Source: JBEKLJ01 sp050010255
GTDB lineage: Bacteria > Acidobacteriota > Terriglobia > Bryobacterales > Bryobacteraceae
DNA: 14,181 bases
Assembly (NCBI GenBank): GCA_050010255.1
Contig: JBEKLJ010000102.1
Coordinates: 1 to 14,181, forward strand
Direction: 5' to 3'
The translations under genes were made by a program, and so were the position numbers. Positions 7,564 to 14,181 of this stretch are shown in pieces (position 1 is the stretch's first letter; each line of letters opens with the position of its first letter). Below the pieces are notes generated by a model. The model was not told the origin of the DNA and ran no database searches. It worked only from the letters and a program-made list of their open reading frames with translations.

Positions 7564-7917
7564 TCAGGCCGCTCCCACGCGCGCCGCCAGCGCGCGCAAA
7601 CGCCGGTCGTGGCTCCACAGGCGGCAGTGGGAGAGGAGCGCCGAGGCCAGCAGATGTGCATCGATCCACCCGATGCCGCGGCCGTACAACCGCTGGTCTT
7701 CGACGAGCCGGCGGACCTCTGTATCCGTCGCCACCGCGGCGCGCGGAAGCGCGTCCAAATGCCGCAGGATTTCCGCGCGTTTCGACAGGTTGCCGCAGGC
7801 CAGCTCACCCGTGACAAAGGGGTGGGTCAGCACCTCGCCATTCTCGAGGAGCTGGCGCAGCGCGACGTCGCCGCTTCGGAGGTGCGCCACCCAAACGGAC
7901 GTGTCCACCAGGGTCAT
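7564..7917 (-). CDS. vapC: PIN-domain ribonuclease toxin, VapC family
   Basis: A 117-residue PIN-domain protein. The acidic metal site is complete: D5 in LVDTSVWV, E38 in TGELACG, D86 in GIGWIDAHLLASA and D104 in LWSHDRRL. VapC toxins are Mg2+-dependent endoribonucleases that typically cut tRNA or rRNA and are neutralised by the cognate VapB. The ATG (7915-7917) overlaps the vapB stop as ATGA, giving a coupled antitoxin-toxin pair with the antitoxin first. The GIGWIDAHLLASAL block is typical of the VapC subgroup paired with VapB-type ribbon-helix-helix antitoxins. RNA target unknown. It converges on nusB across the repeat spacer. Confidence 0.93.
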   Translation of the reverse strand: MTLVDTSVWVAHLRSGDVALRQLLENGEVLTHPFVTGELACGNLSKRAEILRHLDALPRAAVATDTEVRRLVEDQRLYGRGIGWIDAHLLASALLSHCRLWSHDRRLRALAARVGAA

Positions 7918-8114
7918 CGGGCGGGTCTGGGCCGGCGCCGGCGAGCCGACCGGAGCCGTGGTTCCGTCCCACCCAGGGCAGCCAGCCGGCGCGCGGCCTC
8001 ACGCTGGATCAGGACCTCGAGCCCGGCGTGGAGCAGGGCGGTCTTCTCCTGGATCCCGGTGAGGCGGCGGGCCTCTTCGACCAGCGACGCGTCGAGATTC
8101 AGCGTCGTTCTCAT
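7914..8114 (-). CDS. vapB: VapB-type antitoxin
   Basis: A 66-residue antitoxin. The N-terminus MRTTLNLDASLVEEARRLTG is the ribbon-helix-helix DNA-binding motif of the VapB family (strand TTLNLD, helix SLVEEARRLTG, then IQEKTALLHAGLEVLIQREA). The tail after residue 50 is Arg/Pro-rich and probably disordered; in this family the C-terminus wraps the toxin. The frame is open 12 codons further upstream (MPHMHKK), but the ATG at 8114 matches the family start and sits where the promoter predicts transcription to begin. It overlaps vapC by 4 nt. The repeats upstream are likely its own operator. Confidence 0.88.
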   Translation of the reverse strand: MRTTLNLDASLVEEARRLTGIQEKTALLHAGLEVLIQREAARRLAALGGTEPRLRSARRRRPRPAR

Positions 8115-8150
8115 ATGTATCAGTATGCACTTTTTATGCATATGTGGCAA
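8112..8150 (-). promoter_or_regulatory. vapBC promoter and operator-like repeats
   Basis: On the minus strand, TTGCCA (8145-8150) and CATACT (8122-8127) are separated by exactly 17 nt. CATACT is only 7 nt from the vapB ATG, so the transcript would begin at or next to the start codon: leaderless or nearly so. The palindrome CATATG occurs at 8139-8144 and again at 8112-8117, flanking TATGCA copies at 8124-8129 and 8135-8140. This AT-rich symmetric block over the core promoter is what a ribbon-helix-helix autorepressor would be expected to bind. Confidence 0.6.
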
Positions 8151-8212
8151 CGGCCCGCCGGTTCTGGTTGCGGATGTCCGGAGGTGGACTGGCGCGCGGT
8201 AAACTGGATGCC

Positions 8213-8219
8213 GGAGGGG
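8213..8219 (+). promoter_or_regulatory. Start-deciding Shine-Dalgarno of the YVTN gene
   Basis: GGAGGGG ends 6 nt before the ATG at 8226 and so selects it over the in-frame ATG at 8208 and the much longer open frame upstream. TAAACT at 8200-8205 resembles a -10 element, but no -35 is evident. Confidence 0.6.
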
Positions 8220-8225
8220 TTACCG

Positions 8226-9233
8226 ATGAAATCGCTCGCACTGATCGCGTTGCTGGCCAGCGCCGCCCTGGCCGCTGCTCCCGAGCCGTACCACGCCATT
8301 GGCAGAATCCAAATCGGCGGGGAGGACGGTTGGGACTACGTCACCGTGGACAGCGCCGCACGGCGGCTTTACGTTTCCCACGGCACACGCGTTGTCGTTG
8401 TGGACCTCGACACGGAGAAGGTCGTTGGAGAGATCCCCGACACCCCCGGCGTCCATGGAATCGCGATTGCCCCGAAGCTGAATCGCGGCTTCATCAGTAA
8501 CGGCCGCTCCAACAACGTCACGATCTTCGACCTGAAGACGCTCAAAACGGTTGGCCAGGTCGCAACCGGCCAGAATCCCGACGCGATCTTCTACGACTCG
8601 GTGTCGAACCGGGTCTTCACCTTCAACGGGCGTTCAAAGGACGCAACCGTCATCGATGCACAGGCTGCGACCGTGGCTGGCGTCATCCCCCTTGGCGGCA
8701 AGCCGGAGTTCGCGGTCGGCGACGGCAAGGGCAAAGTGTATGTCAACATCGAGGACACCAGTGAGATCGCGGAAATCGATACGGCCAGGCTGGTGGTCAC
8801 CCGGCGCTATCCCTTGACCGGATGCGAGGAGCCATCCGGCCTCGCCATCGATGTTGCGCATCGCCGTCTGTTCTCGGTCTGCCGAAACAAGGTCATGGCC
8901 GTGTCCGACCCGGACACGGGGAAGGTGATCGCGCTTCTGCCGATCGGGCAGGGCCCCGACGGCGCTGGTTTCGACCCGGGGCGCGGACTCGCTTTCAGCT
9001 CCAACGGAGATGGAACCCTAACCGTGGTAGGCGAGGTCTCCGGCAAGTACGAGGTCATCCAGAACACGGAGACCCAGCCCAGCGCCCGCACCATGACGGT
9101 GGATCCGAAAACACACCGGATCTACTTGCCAGCCGCGCGGTTCGGTCCGGCGCCCGCCGCAACGGCACAACAGCCGCGCTCGCGTCCGCCCATGGTGCCC
9201 GACAGCTTCACGGTCATCATCGTCGGGAACTAA
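8226..9233 (+). CDS. Exported YVTN-type beta-propeller protein
   Basis: A 335-residue protein with a clear signal peptide (MKSLALIALLASAALAAAPE, probable cleavage near residue 18) followed by about seven roughly 40-residue repeats of the YVTN/lactonase-like propeller type. Repeat cores include RRLYVSHGTRVVVVDLDTEK, NRGFISNGRSNNVTIFDLKT, NRVFTFNGRSKDATVIDA, GKVYVNIEDTSEIAEIDT, RRLFSVCRNKVMAVSD and HRIYLPAARFG. The last repeat carries an Ala/Gln/Pro-rich insert (PAPAATAQQPRSRPP) before the closing strand SFTVIIVG. The domain implies a periplasmic or surface scaffold or enzyme; no catalytic residues can be assigned. It stands alone, divergent from vapBC. Confidence 0.88.
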   Translation: MKSLALIALLASAALAAAPEPYHAIGRIQIGGEDGWDYVTVDSAARRLYVSHGTRVVVVDLDTEKVVGEIPDTPGVHGIAIAPKLNRGFISNGRSNNVTIFDLKTLKTVGQVATGQNPDAIFYDSVSNRVFTFNGRSKDATVIDAQAATVAGVIPLGGKPEFAVGDGKGKVYVNIEDTSEIAEIDTARLVVTRRYPLTGCEEPSGLAIDVAHRRLFSVCRNKVMAVSDPDTGKVIALLPIGQGPDGAGFDPGRGLAFSSNGDGTLTVVGEVSGKYEVIQNTETQPSARTMTVDPKTHRIYLPAARFGPAPAATAQQPRSRPPMVPDSFTVIIVGN

Positions 9234-9313
9234 CCCGATCTTCTCACACGCCTTCGGCTGCGCTTCGGGACGGGGAAGGTGCGGTCGAGCGCGGCGTCTC
9301 CTGAGGAGCTGCG

Positions 9314-9331
9314 CGGCCGGGCTGCCGGCCG
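9314..9331. promoter_or_regulatory. Inverted repeat upstream of natA
   Basis: CGGCCGG-GCTG-CCGGCCG is a perfect 7-bp inverted repeat. It ends 11 bases before the -10-like TACAAT, over the expected -35 position (9320-9325). It could be an operator for the ABC/pan operon or a weak terminator for the upstream gene; it has no T-run. Confidence 0.35.
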
Positions 9332-9342
9332 GGGCTCTGCGC

Positions 9343-9348
9343 TACAAT
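9343..9348 (+). promoter_or_regulatory. Putative -10 element of the natAB-DUF2520-panBC operon
   Basis: TACAAT in the context GCGC-TACAAT-GG lies 13 nt before the natA ATG at 9362. A start about 7 nt downstream would leave a leader of only around 7 nt with no Shine-Dalgarno. No -35 consensus is seen at 9320-9325, where the inverted repeat lies. Confidence 0.4.
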
Positions 9349-9361
9349 GGCCCCTCACCAC

Positions 9362-10123
9362 ATGATCCAAGTCCAGAACCTGACTAAAACGTTCGGCGAT
9401 TCGAAGCGCGGCGCCGTCCGGGCCGTCGATCGCGTCTCCTTCGAAGTCCCGCGGGGCGAGGTCTTTGGCTTGCTCGGGCCGAACGGCGCCGGCAAGACCA
9501 CCACGCTGCGCCTGCTGGCCACGGTGATGCAGCCGACCGAGGGCACGGCCGTGCTGAACGGGCACGACATCGTCGCCGATCCCCAGGGCGTACGCCGCTC
9601 CATCGGGTTCCTCTCCGGCGACATGGGCCTGTACCACCGCCTCACGCCCCGGGAGACGCTGCGCTTCTTCGGCGAAATGAATGGCCTCGGCGGCGCGCGC
9701 CTGGCCGCCCGCATCCAGGAGGTCTGCGCGCTGCTCGGCATACTGAGCTTTGCCAATACCAAGATCGACACGCTCTCCTCGGGCATGCGCCAGCGCGTCG
9801 CCATCGCCCGCACGCTCATTGCCGATCCGCCGATCCTGATCCTGGACGAGCCGGCCACGGGCCTGGACGTGCCCACGGCGCGCGTCATCGAGGAGTTCAT
9901 CCTGGAGGCGCGCCGCGGGGGCAAGGCCATCATTCTCTCCACGCACGTCATGGAGGAGGCCGAGTACCTCTGCGACCGCATGGCGGTCATACACGAGGGC
10001 CGGATCAGGATAGTCGGGACCATGGAAGACTTGCGCGCCGCCACCGGCAAACAGCGGCTGCGAGAGATCTTTCTCGAACTGCTGGGCATGAAAGCGCCGG
10101 AGGAGAGGACCCATGCGTTTTAA
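9362..10123 (+). CDS. ABC transporter ATPase, NatA-like
   Basis: A 253-residue ABC ATPase with Walker A GPNGAGKTT (39-47), signature LSSGMRQR (138-145), Walker B ILILDEP (158-164) and switch histidine H195 (STHVMEEAE). The Q-loop position reads GFLSGDMGLYHRLT (82-95) with no glutamine, as I recall for NatA-type ATPases. NatA couples ATP hydrolysis to Na+ export through NatB, though relatives handle other substrates. The ATG at 9347 overlaps the -10-like TACAAT, so 9362 (MIQVQNLTKTFG) was chosen. The permease gene overlaps its end by 11 nt. Confidence 0.93.
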   Translation: MIQVQNLTKTFGDSKRGAVRAVDRVSFEVPRGEVFGLLGPNGAGKTTTLRLLATVMQPTEGTAVLNGHDIVADPQGVRRSIGFLSGDMGLYHRLTPRETLRFFGEMNGLGGARLAARIQEVCALLGILSFANTKIDTLSSGMRQRVAIARTLIADPPILILDEPATGLDVPTARVIEEFILEARRGGKAIILSTHVMEEAEYLCDRMAVIHEGRIRIVGTMEDLRAATGKQRLREIFLELLGMKAPEERTHAF

Positions 10124-11291
10124 TCTGGTGCCCGCGATCTTCCGCAAGGAGATGCTCGACACGATCCGCGACCGCCGCACGCTCATCAGCATGATCGTGG
10201 TGCCGCTGGCCGCGATGCCGCTGCTGTTTTTCGTGATCGGCAAGTTCATGAGCACGGCCGAGAAGAAGGCCGGCGAGGAGGCGGCCACGATCGCCGTCCA
10301 CGGCGCCGAGCGCGTCCCCGGCCTGCTGAACGCGCTGGCTGCGGCGCAGTTCACGCTGGTTGAGAAGCCGGATCTGAAGGCGGCCATCGAGCGCAAGGAG
10401 ATCGCCGCCGGCGTCGAGCCCGTCCTAACCGCGGGCCGCACCCAGATCCGCATTTACGCGGACCTGACCCGCCCCGGCTCCGAGATGGCCGCCGCGCGCC
10501 TCCGCTCCGCTCTGGAGCTGTTCCGGGAAAACAGCGTCAAGCTCAAGCTGACCGCGCTGGGCCTGTCCGACTCCCTGCTCACGCCGTTCACCATCGAGCG
10601 CGTCAACGTGGCGCCCGAGAGAAAGATGTCGGGCATGTTCTGGGGCGGCATGCTGGGCTACTTCGTGGTGCTGCTGATGTTCTCCGGCGGCATGTACCCG
10701 GCCATAGACATGACCGCGGGCGAGAAGGAGCGGCGCACGCTGGAGGTGTTCCTGTCGAGCCCGGCCGGCCGGGACGAGATCATCCTCGGCAAGATTCTGG
10801 CCACCACGGCGGCCGTGTTCGTAACCGCGCTGCTGAGCGTCGCCAGCCTGGTCTTCTCTTTCCGCTACTCCGGTTTCGGCAAGGGCTCCAAGGCGTTCCA
10901 GCAGATGACCGGCCGCATTCCGCTGGATGCGCACAGCATCACGCTGATGCTGGCGGCGCTTCTGCCCATGGCGGTGATGGCGGCGTCCATCATGATCGCC
11001 ATCGCGCTGTTCGCCAAGAGCTTCAAGGAGGCGCAGAGCTACCTCACGCCGCTGATAATGGCGGTGATCTTCCCGCTGATCGCGGGCATGCTGCCGGGCC
11101 TGCAACTGACGCCCGTGCTGGCGCTGATCCCGCTGTTCAACGTCTGCCAGCTCATCAAGGAGATCTTCCTGGGCGAGTTCAGCTACGCGGCCTTCGCCGT
11201 GACCATGGCCGCCAACGTAGTTTACGCGGCCGTCGCGTTCTTCGCCGCCGTCCAGATCTTCAAGAGCGAGCGGGTGCTGTTCCGAACCTGA
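10113..11291 (+). CDS. ABC-2 permease, NatB-like
   Basis: A 392-residue ABC-2 type permease. After a cytoplasmic start there is one membrane helix (about 23-43), a large extracytoplasmic domain (about 50-165), then about five helices, starting near 172 (MFWGGMLGYFVVLLMFSGGM) and ending near 385. The DMTAGEKERRTLEVFLSSPA segment after the second helix is the usual coupling region of NatB/YhaP-like permeases. GGAGGAG (10099-10105) lies 7 nt before the ATG inside the ATPase gene, so the two are co-translated and form one exporter. Na+ export is the best guess from the NatAB pairing; antibiotic or lipid export cannot be excluded. Confidence 0.9.
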   Translation: MRFNLVPAIFRKEMLDTIRDRRTLISMIVVPLAAMPLLFFVIGKFMSTAEKKAGEEAATIAVHGAERVPGLLNALAAAQFTLVEKPDLKAAIERKEIAAGVEPVLTAGRTQIRIYADLTRPGSEMAAARLRSALELFRENSVKLKLTALGLSDSLLTPFTIERVNVAPERKMSGMFWGGMLGYFVVLLMFSGGMYPAIDMTAGEKERRTLEVFLSSPAGRDEIILGKILATTAAVFVTALLSVASLVFSFRYSGFGKGSKAFQQMTGRIPLDAHSITLMLAALLPMAVMAASIMIAIALFAKSFKEAQSYLTPLIMAVIFPLIAGMLPGLQLTPVLALIPLFNVCQLIKEIFLGEFSYAAFAVTMAANVVYAAVAFFAAVQIFKSERVLFRT

Positions 11292-11294
11292 GCC

Positions 11295-12143
11295 ATGCGC
11301 AGCGCCATCGGCATCGCCGGGTCGGGCCGCGTGGCCCAGGCGCTCGGCCGCCTCTTGGGCGATCGGGGCGAGCCGGTGGTGGCCGTGGCCGGCCGCGACC
11401 CCGCGCGGGCGGAGGCGGCCGCCGCCTTCATCGGCCCGGGTGTCGAGGCGGTCGGGTTGGAAGAGTTGCCGGCGCGCGCGGACCGCATCCTGGTGGCGGT
11501 GGCCGATGCGGCTCTGCCCGCCGTTGCCGAAACGCTGGCCCGGGCCGGGTTCCGCGGCGGCGTCGCCCTGCACACCTGCGGCGCACGCGGGCCGGAAGCA
11601 CTGGCGCCGATCGAGCACGCCGGCCTGCTGCATCCTCTTCAGACGATCGCCTCGCCCGAGCAAGGCGTCGCCGCCCTGCCCGGCTCCGCGTTCGCGGTCT
11701 CGGGCGACGCCGCCGCCGTCGAGTGGGCGCGCTCGATCGTCGCTCTGCTGGACGGCACGCCGCTCGTAATCGCCCCCGAGCGCCTGCCGCTCTACCACGC
11801 CGCCGCCGTCATGGCCTCCAACTACGTTCACGCCCTCACGAACGCCGCTGTTATCCTAATGGTCTCGGCGGGTCTGGAGGCTGGAACGGCGCTCGGCGCG
11901 CTGGCCCCGCTCATCCGCTCGAGCGCGGAGAACTCGATCGCGCTTGGCCCCGACCGGGCGCTGACCGGCCCCATCGAACGCGGCGACGAGGAGACCGTCC
12001 GCCGCCACCTGCGGGCGCTGGCCTGCTGTCCGCCCGAGGTCGGCGCCCTTTATCGCGCCGCCGGCCTTCAGGTTCTCGGCATCGCGCGCCGGCGCGGGCT
12101 CGCGGAGGCGGCCGCCGGGCGGATCGAGTCGCTGCTGCGGTAA
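11295..12143 (+). CDS. Rossmann/DUF2520 dehydrogenase-like protein
   Basis: A 282-residue two-domain protein. The N-terminal Rossmann fold has the dinucleotide motif GIAGSGRVAQALG (6-18) and an NADP-type basic loop (AGRDPARA, 32-39). The second half is DUF2520: LHPLQTIAS (112-120), YHAAAVMASNYVHAL (167-181), and LTGPIERGDEETVRRHL (223-239), with H168, N176, R229 and D231 as conserved polar candidates. The layout resembles small beta-hydroxyacid and proline-biosynthesis reductases. It starts 3 nt after natB, and its stop overlaps the panB Shine-Dalgarno. It sits just before panB-panC, where ketopantoate reductase would be needed, so a PanE-like role is plausible but unproven. Confidence 0.88.
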   Translation: MRSAIGIAGSGRVAQALGRLLGDRGEPVVAVAGRDPARAEAAAAFIGPGVEAVGLEELPARADRILVAVADAALPAVAETLARAGFRGGVALHTCGARGPEALAPIEHAGLLHPLQTIASPEQGVAALPGSAFAVSGDAAAVEWARSIVALLDGTPLVIAPERLPLYHAAAVMASNYVHALTNAAVILMVSAGLEAGTALGALAPLIRSSAENSIALGPDRALTGPIERGDEETVRRHLRALACCPPEVGALYRAAGLQVLGIARRRGLAEAAAGRIESLLR

Positions 12144-12147
12144 GGAG
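12142..12147 (+). promoter_or_regulatory. panB Shine-Dalgarno overlapping the upstream stop
   Basis: AAGGAG sits 7 nt before the ATG at 12155, and its first two bases are the last two of the TAA ending the DUF2520 gene. It fixes the panB start against a longer in-frame open frame that begins at 11723. Confidence 0.75.
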
Positions 12148-12154
12148 TGTAGTC

Positions 12155-12979
12155 ATGGCTGAAAAGCGCGTCCGCGTCCCCGACATCAAGGAGAAGAAGC
12201 GCCGCGGCGAGAAGATCGTCGTGCTGACCGCCTACGACGCCACCATGGCGCGCCTGATCGAGAAGGCCGGCATCGACGTGCTGCTGGTGGGCGATTCGCT
12301 CGGCACGGTCATCATGGGCTGCGAGACCACGCTGCCGGTGACGCTCGAGGTCATGCTGCACCACACCCGCGCGGTCTCCCGCGGCGCCGAGCGCGCTTTG
12401 GTGGTCGCCGACATGCCCTTCCTTTCCTACCAGGCCAGCGTCGCAGACGCCGTCCGCAGCGCGGGCCGCCTGCTGGCGGAGGGCGGCGCCGCCGCGGTAA
12501 AGGTCGAAGGCGGCCACCCGGTGGTGGACGCCGTGCGGCGTCTGGTCGATATCGGCATTCCGGTGATGGGCCACGTTGGGCTGGAGCCGCAGTCCGTGCA
12601 CAAGCTCGGCGGTTACCGCCAGCAGGGCCGCGAGAAAGCAGACGCCGAGCGGCTGCTGGCCGACGCGCAAGCCCTGGAAGCGGCGGGCGCGTTCTCCATC
12701 GTTCTGGAATCCATCCCCGCCGAGCTCGCCGCCACCATCACGCGCTCGGTTTCGATTCCCACCATCGGCATCGGCGCCGGGCCGTACTGCGACGGCCAGG
12801 TGCTGGTCTGCTACGACGTGTTTGGTCTTTACGAGGGCGCCGTGCCGCCGTTCGTAAAGCAGTACGCGCGCCTGGGCGAGCTCATGACCGCCGCCGCCGC
12901 AGCGTACGCCGCTGACGTCCGCGAGGGCCGCTACCCTCCCCCGCCGGCTGGCGGCGCGGCCGGGAGCGGCGGGAAGTGA
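12155..12979 (+). CDS. panB: 3-methyl-2-oxobutanoate hydroxymethyltransferase
   Basis: A 274-residue PanB that transfers a hydroxymethyl group from methylene-tetrahydrofolate to 2-oxoisovalerate, making ketopantoate, the first committed step to pantothenate and CoA. Metal ligands are D47 (VGDSLG), D86 (VADMPF) and E118; K116 and E118 lie in VKVEGG, and the catalytic base is E185 (VLESIP). HVGLEPQSVHKLGGYRQQG (140-158) and IGIGAGPYCDGQVLV (204-218) are diagnostic. The last 15 residues are a Pro/Gly-rich tail. Its stop overlaps the panC GTG (GTGA). Confidence 0.98.
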   Translation: MAEKRVRVPDIKEKKRRGEKIVVLTAYDATMARLIEKAGIDVLLVGDSLGTVIMGCETTLPVTLEVMLHHTRAVSRGAERALVVADMPFLSYQASVADAVRSAGRLLAEGGAAAVKVEGGHPVVDAVRRLVDIGIPVMGHVGLEPQSVHKLGGYRQQGREKADAERLLADAQALEAAGAFSIVLESIPAELAATITRSVSIPTIGIGAGPYCDGQVLVCYDVFGLYEGAVPPFVKQYARLGELMTAAAAAYAADVREGRYPPPPAGGAAGSGGK

Positions 12980-13827
12980 GCGCCGAGCTCGCCCGCACGA
13001 TCCGGGCGGTGCGGGAGGCCGTCGCGCGCCGCCGCCGCGCCGGTGACGTCATCGGCCTGGTGCCCACGATGGGCGCGCTGCACGAGGGCCACGGCCGGCT
13101 GATCGAAGTCGCGCGCGGCGAGTGCGGCTGCGTCGTCGTCAGCATCTTCGTCAATCCCATCCAGTTCGACCGGAAAGACGACTTCGACCGCTACCCACGC
13201 ACGCTCGATGCCGACCTGGCCTTCTGCGCCGAGCGCGGCGCCGACATCGTCTTCGCGCCCGAGGCTGCCGAGATGTACCCGCGCCCGCCGCGCGCTTTTG
13301 TGGATGTCGAGGGGCTGACCGAGCACCTCTGCGGCCGCTTCCGCCCCGGCCACTTCCGCGGCGTCGCCACGGTGGTCGCGAAGCTCCTCCACATCGTCCA
13401 ACCCGACCGCGCCTACTTCGGCCAGAAGGACGCGCAGCAGTTGGCCGTCATCCGGCGCATGGTGGCGGACCTGGATTTACCGGTCGCGATCGTCGGCGTC
13501 GAAACCGTGCGCGAGCCTGACGGCCTGGCTCTGAGCTCCCGTAACCGGCGCTTGAGTTCCGAGCAGCGCGCCGTCGCCACCGTGCTCTATAGCGGGCTGC
13601 GGCTGGCCGAGGACCTGATCCGGCGCGGCGCCCGCGATCCGGAGGCCGTCAAGCGCGAGGTTCTGGCCGCCATGGCGCGCCAGTCCGAAGTGCGCGTCGA
13701 GTACCTGGAGATCGTCGATCCCGAGGAGATCCAGCCAGTGGCCGAGATCCGCGGCCCGGTGCTGGTGGCCGGCGCGGTGTGGCTCGGCTCCACCCGCCTG
13801 ATCGACAACCTGCTGGTCGAGCCGTAG
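12976..13827 (+). CDS. panC: Pantoate-beta-alanine ligase (pantothenate synthetase)
   Basis: A 283-residue PanC, which joins pantoate and beta-alanine through a pantoyl-adenylate. The nucleotidyl-transferase superfamily motif HEGH (36-39) follows PTMGALH. SIFVNPIQF (56-64), GRFRPGHFRGVATVV (120-134), FGQKDAQQ (148-155) and the KMSKS-like ALSSRNRRLS (185-194) complete the ATP and pantoate sites. It starts with GTG overlapping the panB stop by 4 nt, so the two are translationally coupled. panD, which supplies beta-alanine, is not in the window. It is the last gene of the run; no clear intrinsic terminator follows. Confidence 0.98.
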   Translation: MSAELARTIRAVREAVARRRRAGDVIGLVPTMGALHEGHGRLIEVARGECGCVVVSIFVNPIQFDRKDDFDRYPRTLDADLAFCAERGADIVFAPEAAEMYPRPPRAFVDVEGLTEHLCGRFRPGHFRGVATVVAKLLHIVQPDRAYFGQKDAQQLAVIRRMVADLDLPVAIVGVETVREPDGLALSSRNRRLSSEQRAVATVLYSGLRLAEDLIRRGARDPEAVKREVLAAMARQSEVRVEYLEIVDPEEIQPVAEIRGPVLVAGAVWLGSTRLIDNLLVEP

Positions 13828-14014
13828 CCCTGCTGAGAGACGCCCGCTGGCTTCGCTGTTCCTATCGCACGGGACCCTGAGCTCGAGGCCACTAGGACCG
13901 ACTAGCGATCCCCGCCCTTATTGTCCGCTGCGGTTCCGCTCCGCCCTGTCACGCTCATAGCGGCGATTGGGATGGGCGGTCTTCTCCCGGGCGGCAGTCA
14001 GCTTCGCTGAAAAG
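13828..14014. other. Spacer after panC
   Basis: There are 187 bases between the panC stop and the possible minus-strand gene end. They are less GC-rich than the genes to the left. A minus-strand frame is open here (to 13918) but gives a charged, low-complexity translation (RRYERDRAERNRSGQ) without family resemblance. No strong hairpin plus T-run was found. Confidence 0.4.
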
Positions 14015-14181
14015 CTACAAAGCCGCCTGTCGGCCAACATCCTCGCTAAGCCTGGAGAAGGCTTCGTCAACGGTCTTTCCGATTTGACCTGTTGCGAACT
14101 CCTGACAACCACGATAAAGCGAATCGACCGTCTGCCTCAGAAAGGTTCGGGTACCGCGACTCCACTGCAACGATGCGGGGT
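14015..14181 (-). CDS. Possible 3' end of an unidentified gene running off the window
   Basis: On the minus strand a frame is open from the window edge (first full codon at 14179) to a TAG at 14015-14017, giving 54 residues. The translation looks protein-like: FLRQTVDSLYRGCQEFATG, then VDEAFSRLSEDVGRQAAL at the end, with two amphipathic helices and a balanced composition. Only about 56% of third codon positions are G or C, lower than in the genes to the left, so it may be foreign or not coding. I do not recognise the family. A competing minus-strand frame (64 residues, 13918-14112) looks less natural. Confidence 0.35.
   Translation of the reverse strand, partial: PASLQWSRGTRTFLRQTVDSLYRGCQEFATGQIGKTVDEAFSRLSEDVGRQAAL

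Noticed and set aside
8028..8225. 66-codon N-terminal extension of the YVTN protein
   Set aside because: It overlaps the vapB gene and promoter and would bury a clear signal peptide; GGAGGGG sets the start at 8226.
11723..12154. 144-codon extension of panB
   Set aside because: Lies inside the DUF2520 gene; AAGGAG and the family N-terminus set the start at 12155.
13918..14112. 64-codon minus-strand open frame
   Set aside because: Charged low-complexity tail, no Shine-Dalgarno, and it conflicts with a more protein-like frame at 14015-14181.

Overview
The window is GC-rich (about two thirds G+C), gene-dense bacterial chromosome. No single feature fixes the taxon. The gene content fits Acidobacteriota of the Solibacter/Bryobacterales type: an ACE-like M2 peptidase, FkbM methyltransferase, YVTN propeller, DUF2520 gene beside panBC, VapBC and nucleotidyltransferase modules, and dispersed hairpin repeats. 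This placement is an inference. The backbone is housekeeping (lepA, ribH-nusB, panBC, tRNA-Ser) with small accessory modules between.

Layout. 70-288 (-): cold-shock protein with a good promoter about 160 nt upstream, so a long 5' UTR. 827-1427 (+): a 64-aa protein overlapping a minimal nucleotidyltransferase by 59 nt, a probable toxin-antitoxin-like pair. 1458-1547 (-): tRNA-Ser(UGA) with encoded CCA and its own promoter. 1619-2408 (-): an FkbM methyltransferase broken by a frame change that also removes the SAM-binding core. 2481-4298 (-): an intact ACE-like M2 dipeptidyl carboxypeptidase, probably a lipoprotein. 4333-4395: nine copies of a 7-bp repeat. 4427-6235 (-): lepA.

From 6376 (+), ribH and nusB form the classic pair. 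They run into a 266-bp convergent gap made of hairpin repeats, opposite a vapBC module (7564-8114, -). The vapBC promoter places transcription start at or next to the start codon and carries operator-like repeats. 8226-9233 (+) encodes an exported YVTN beta-propeller protein.

9362-13827 (+) is a tight five-gene run: NatA-type ABC ATPase, NatB-type permease, DUF2520 Rossmann protein, panB, panC. Junctions are an 11-nt overlap, 3-nt gap, 11-nt gap and 4-nt overlap. PanB makes ketopantoate and PanC uses pantoate. The step between them, ketopantoate reductase, has no recognised gene here, so the DUF2520 dehydrogenase-like protein is a candidate. The right edge is less GC-rich and may hold the 3' end of a minus-strand gene.

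The most notable observations are the overlapping nucleotidyltransferase pair, the DUF2520-panBC context, the stem-conserved/loop-variable repeats after nusB, the vapBC promoter architecture, and the FkbM gene that has lost its cofactor site.
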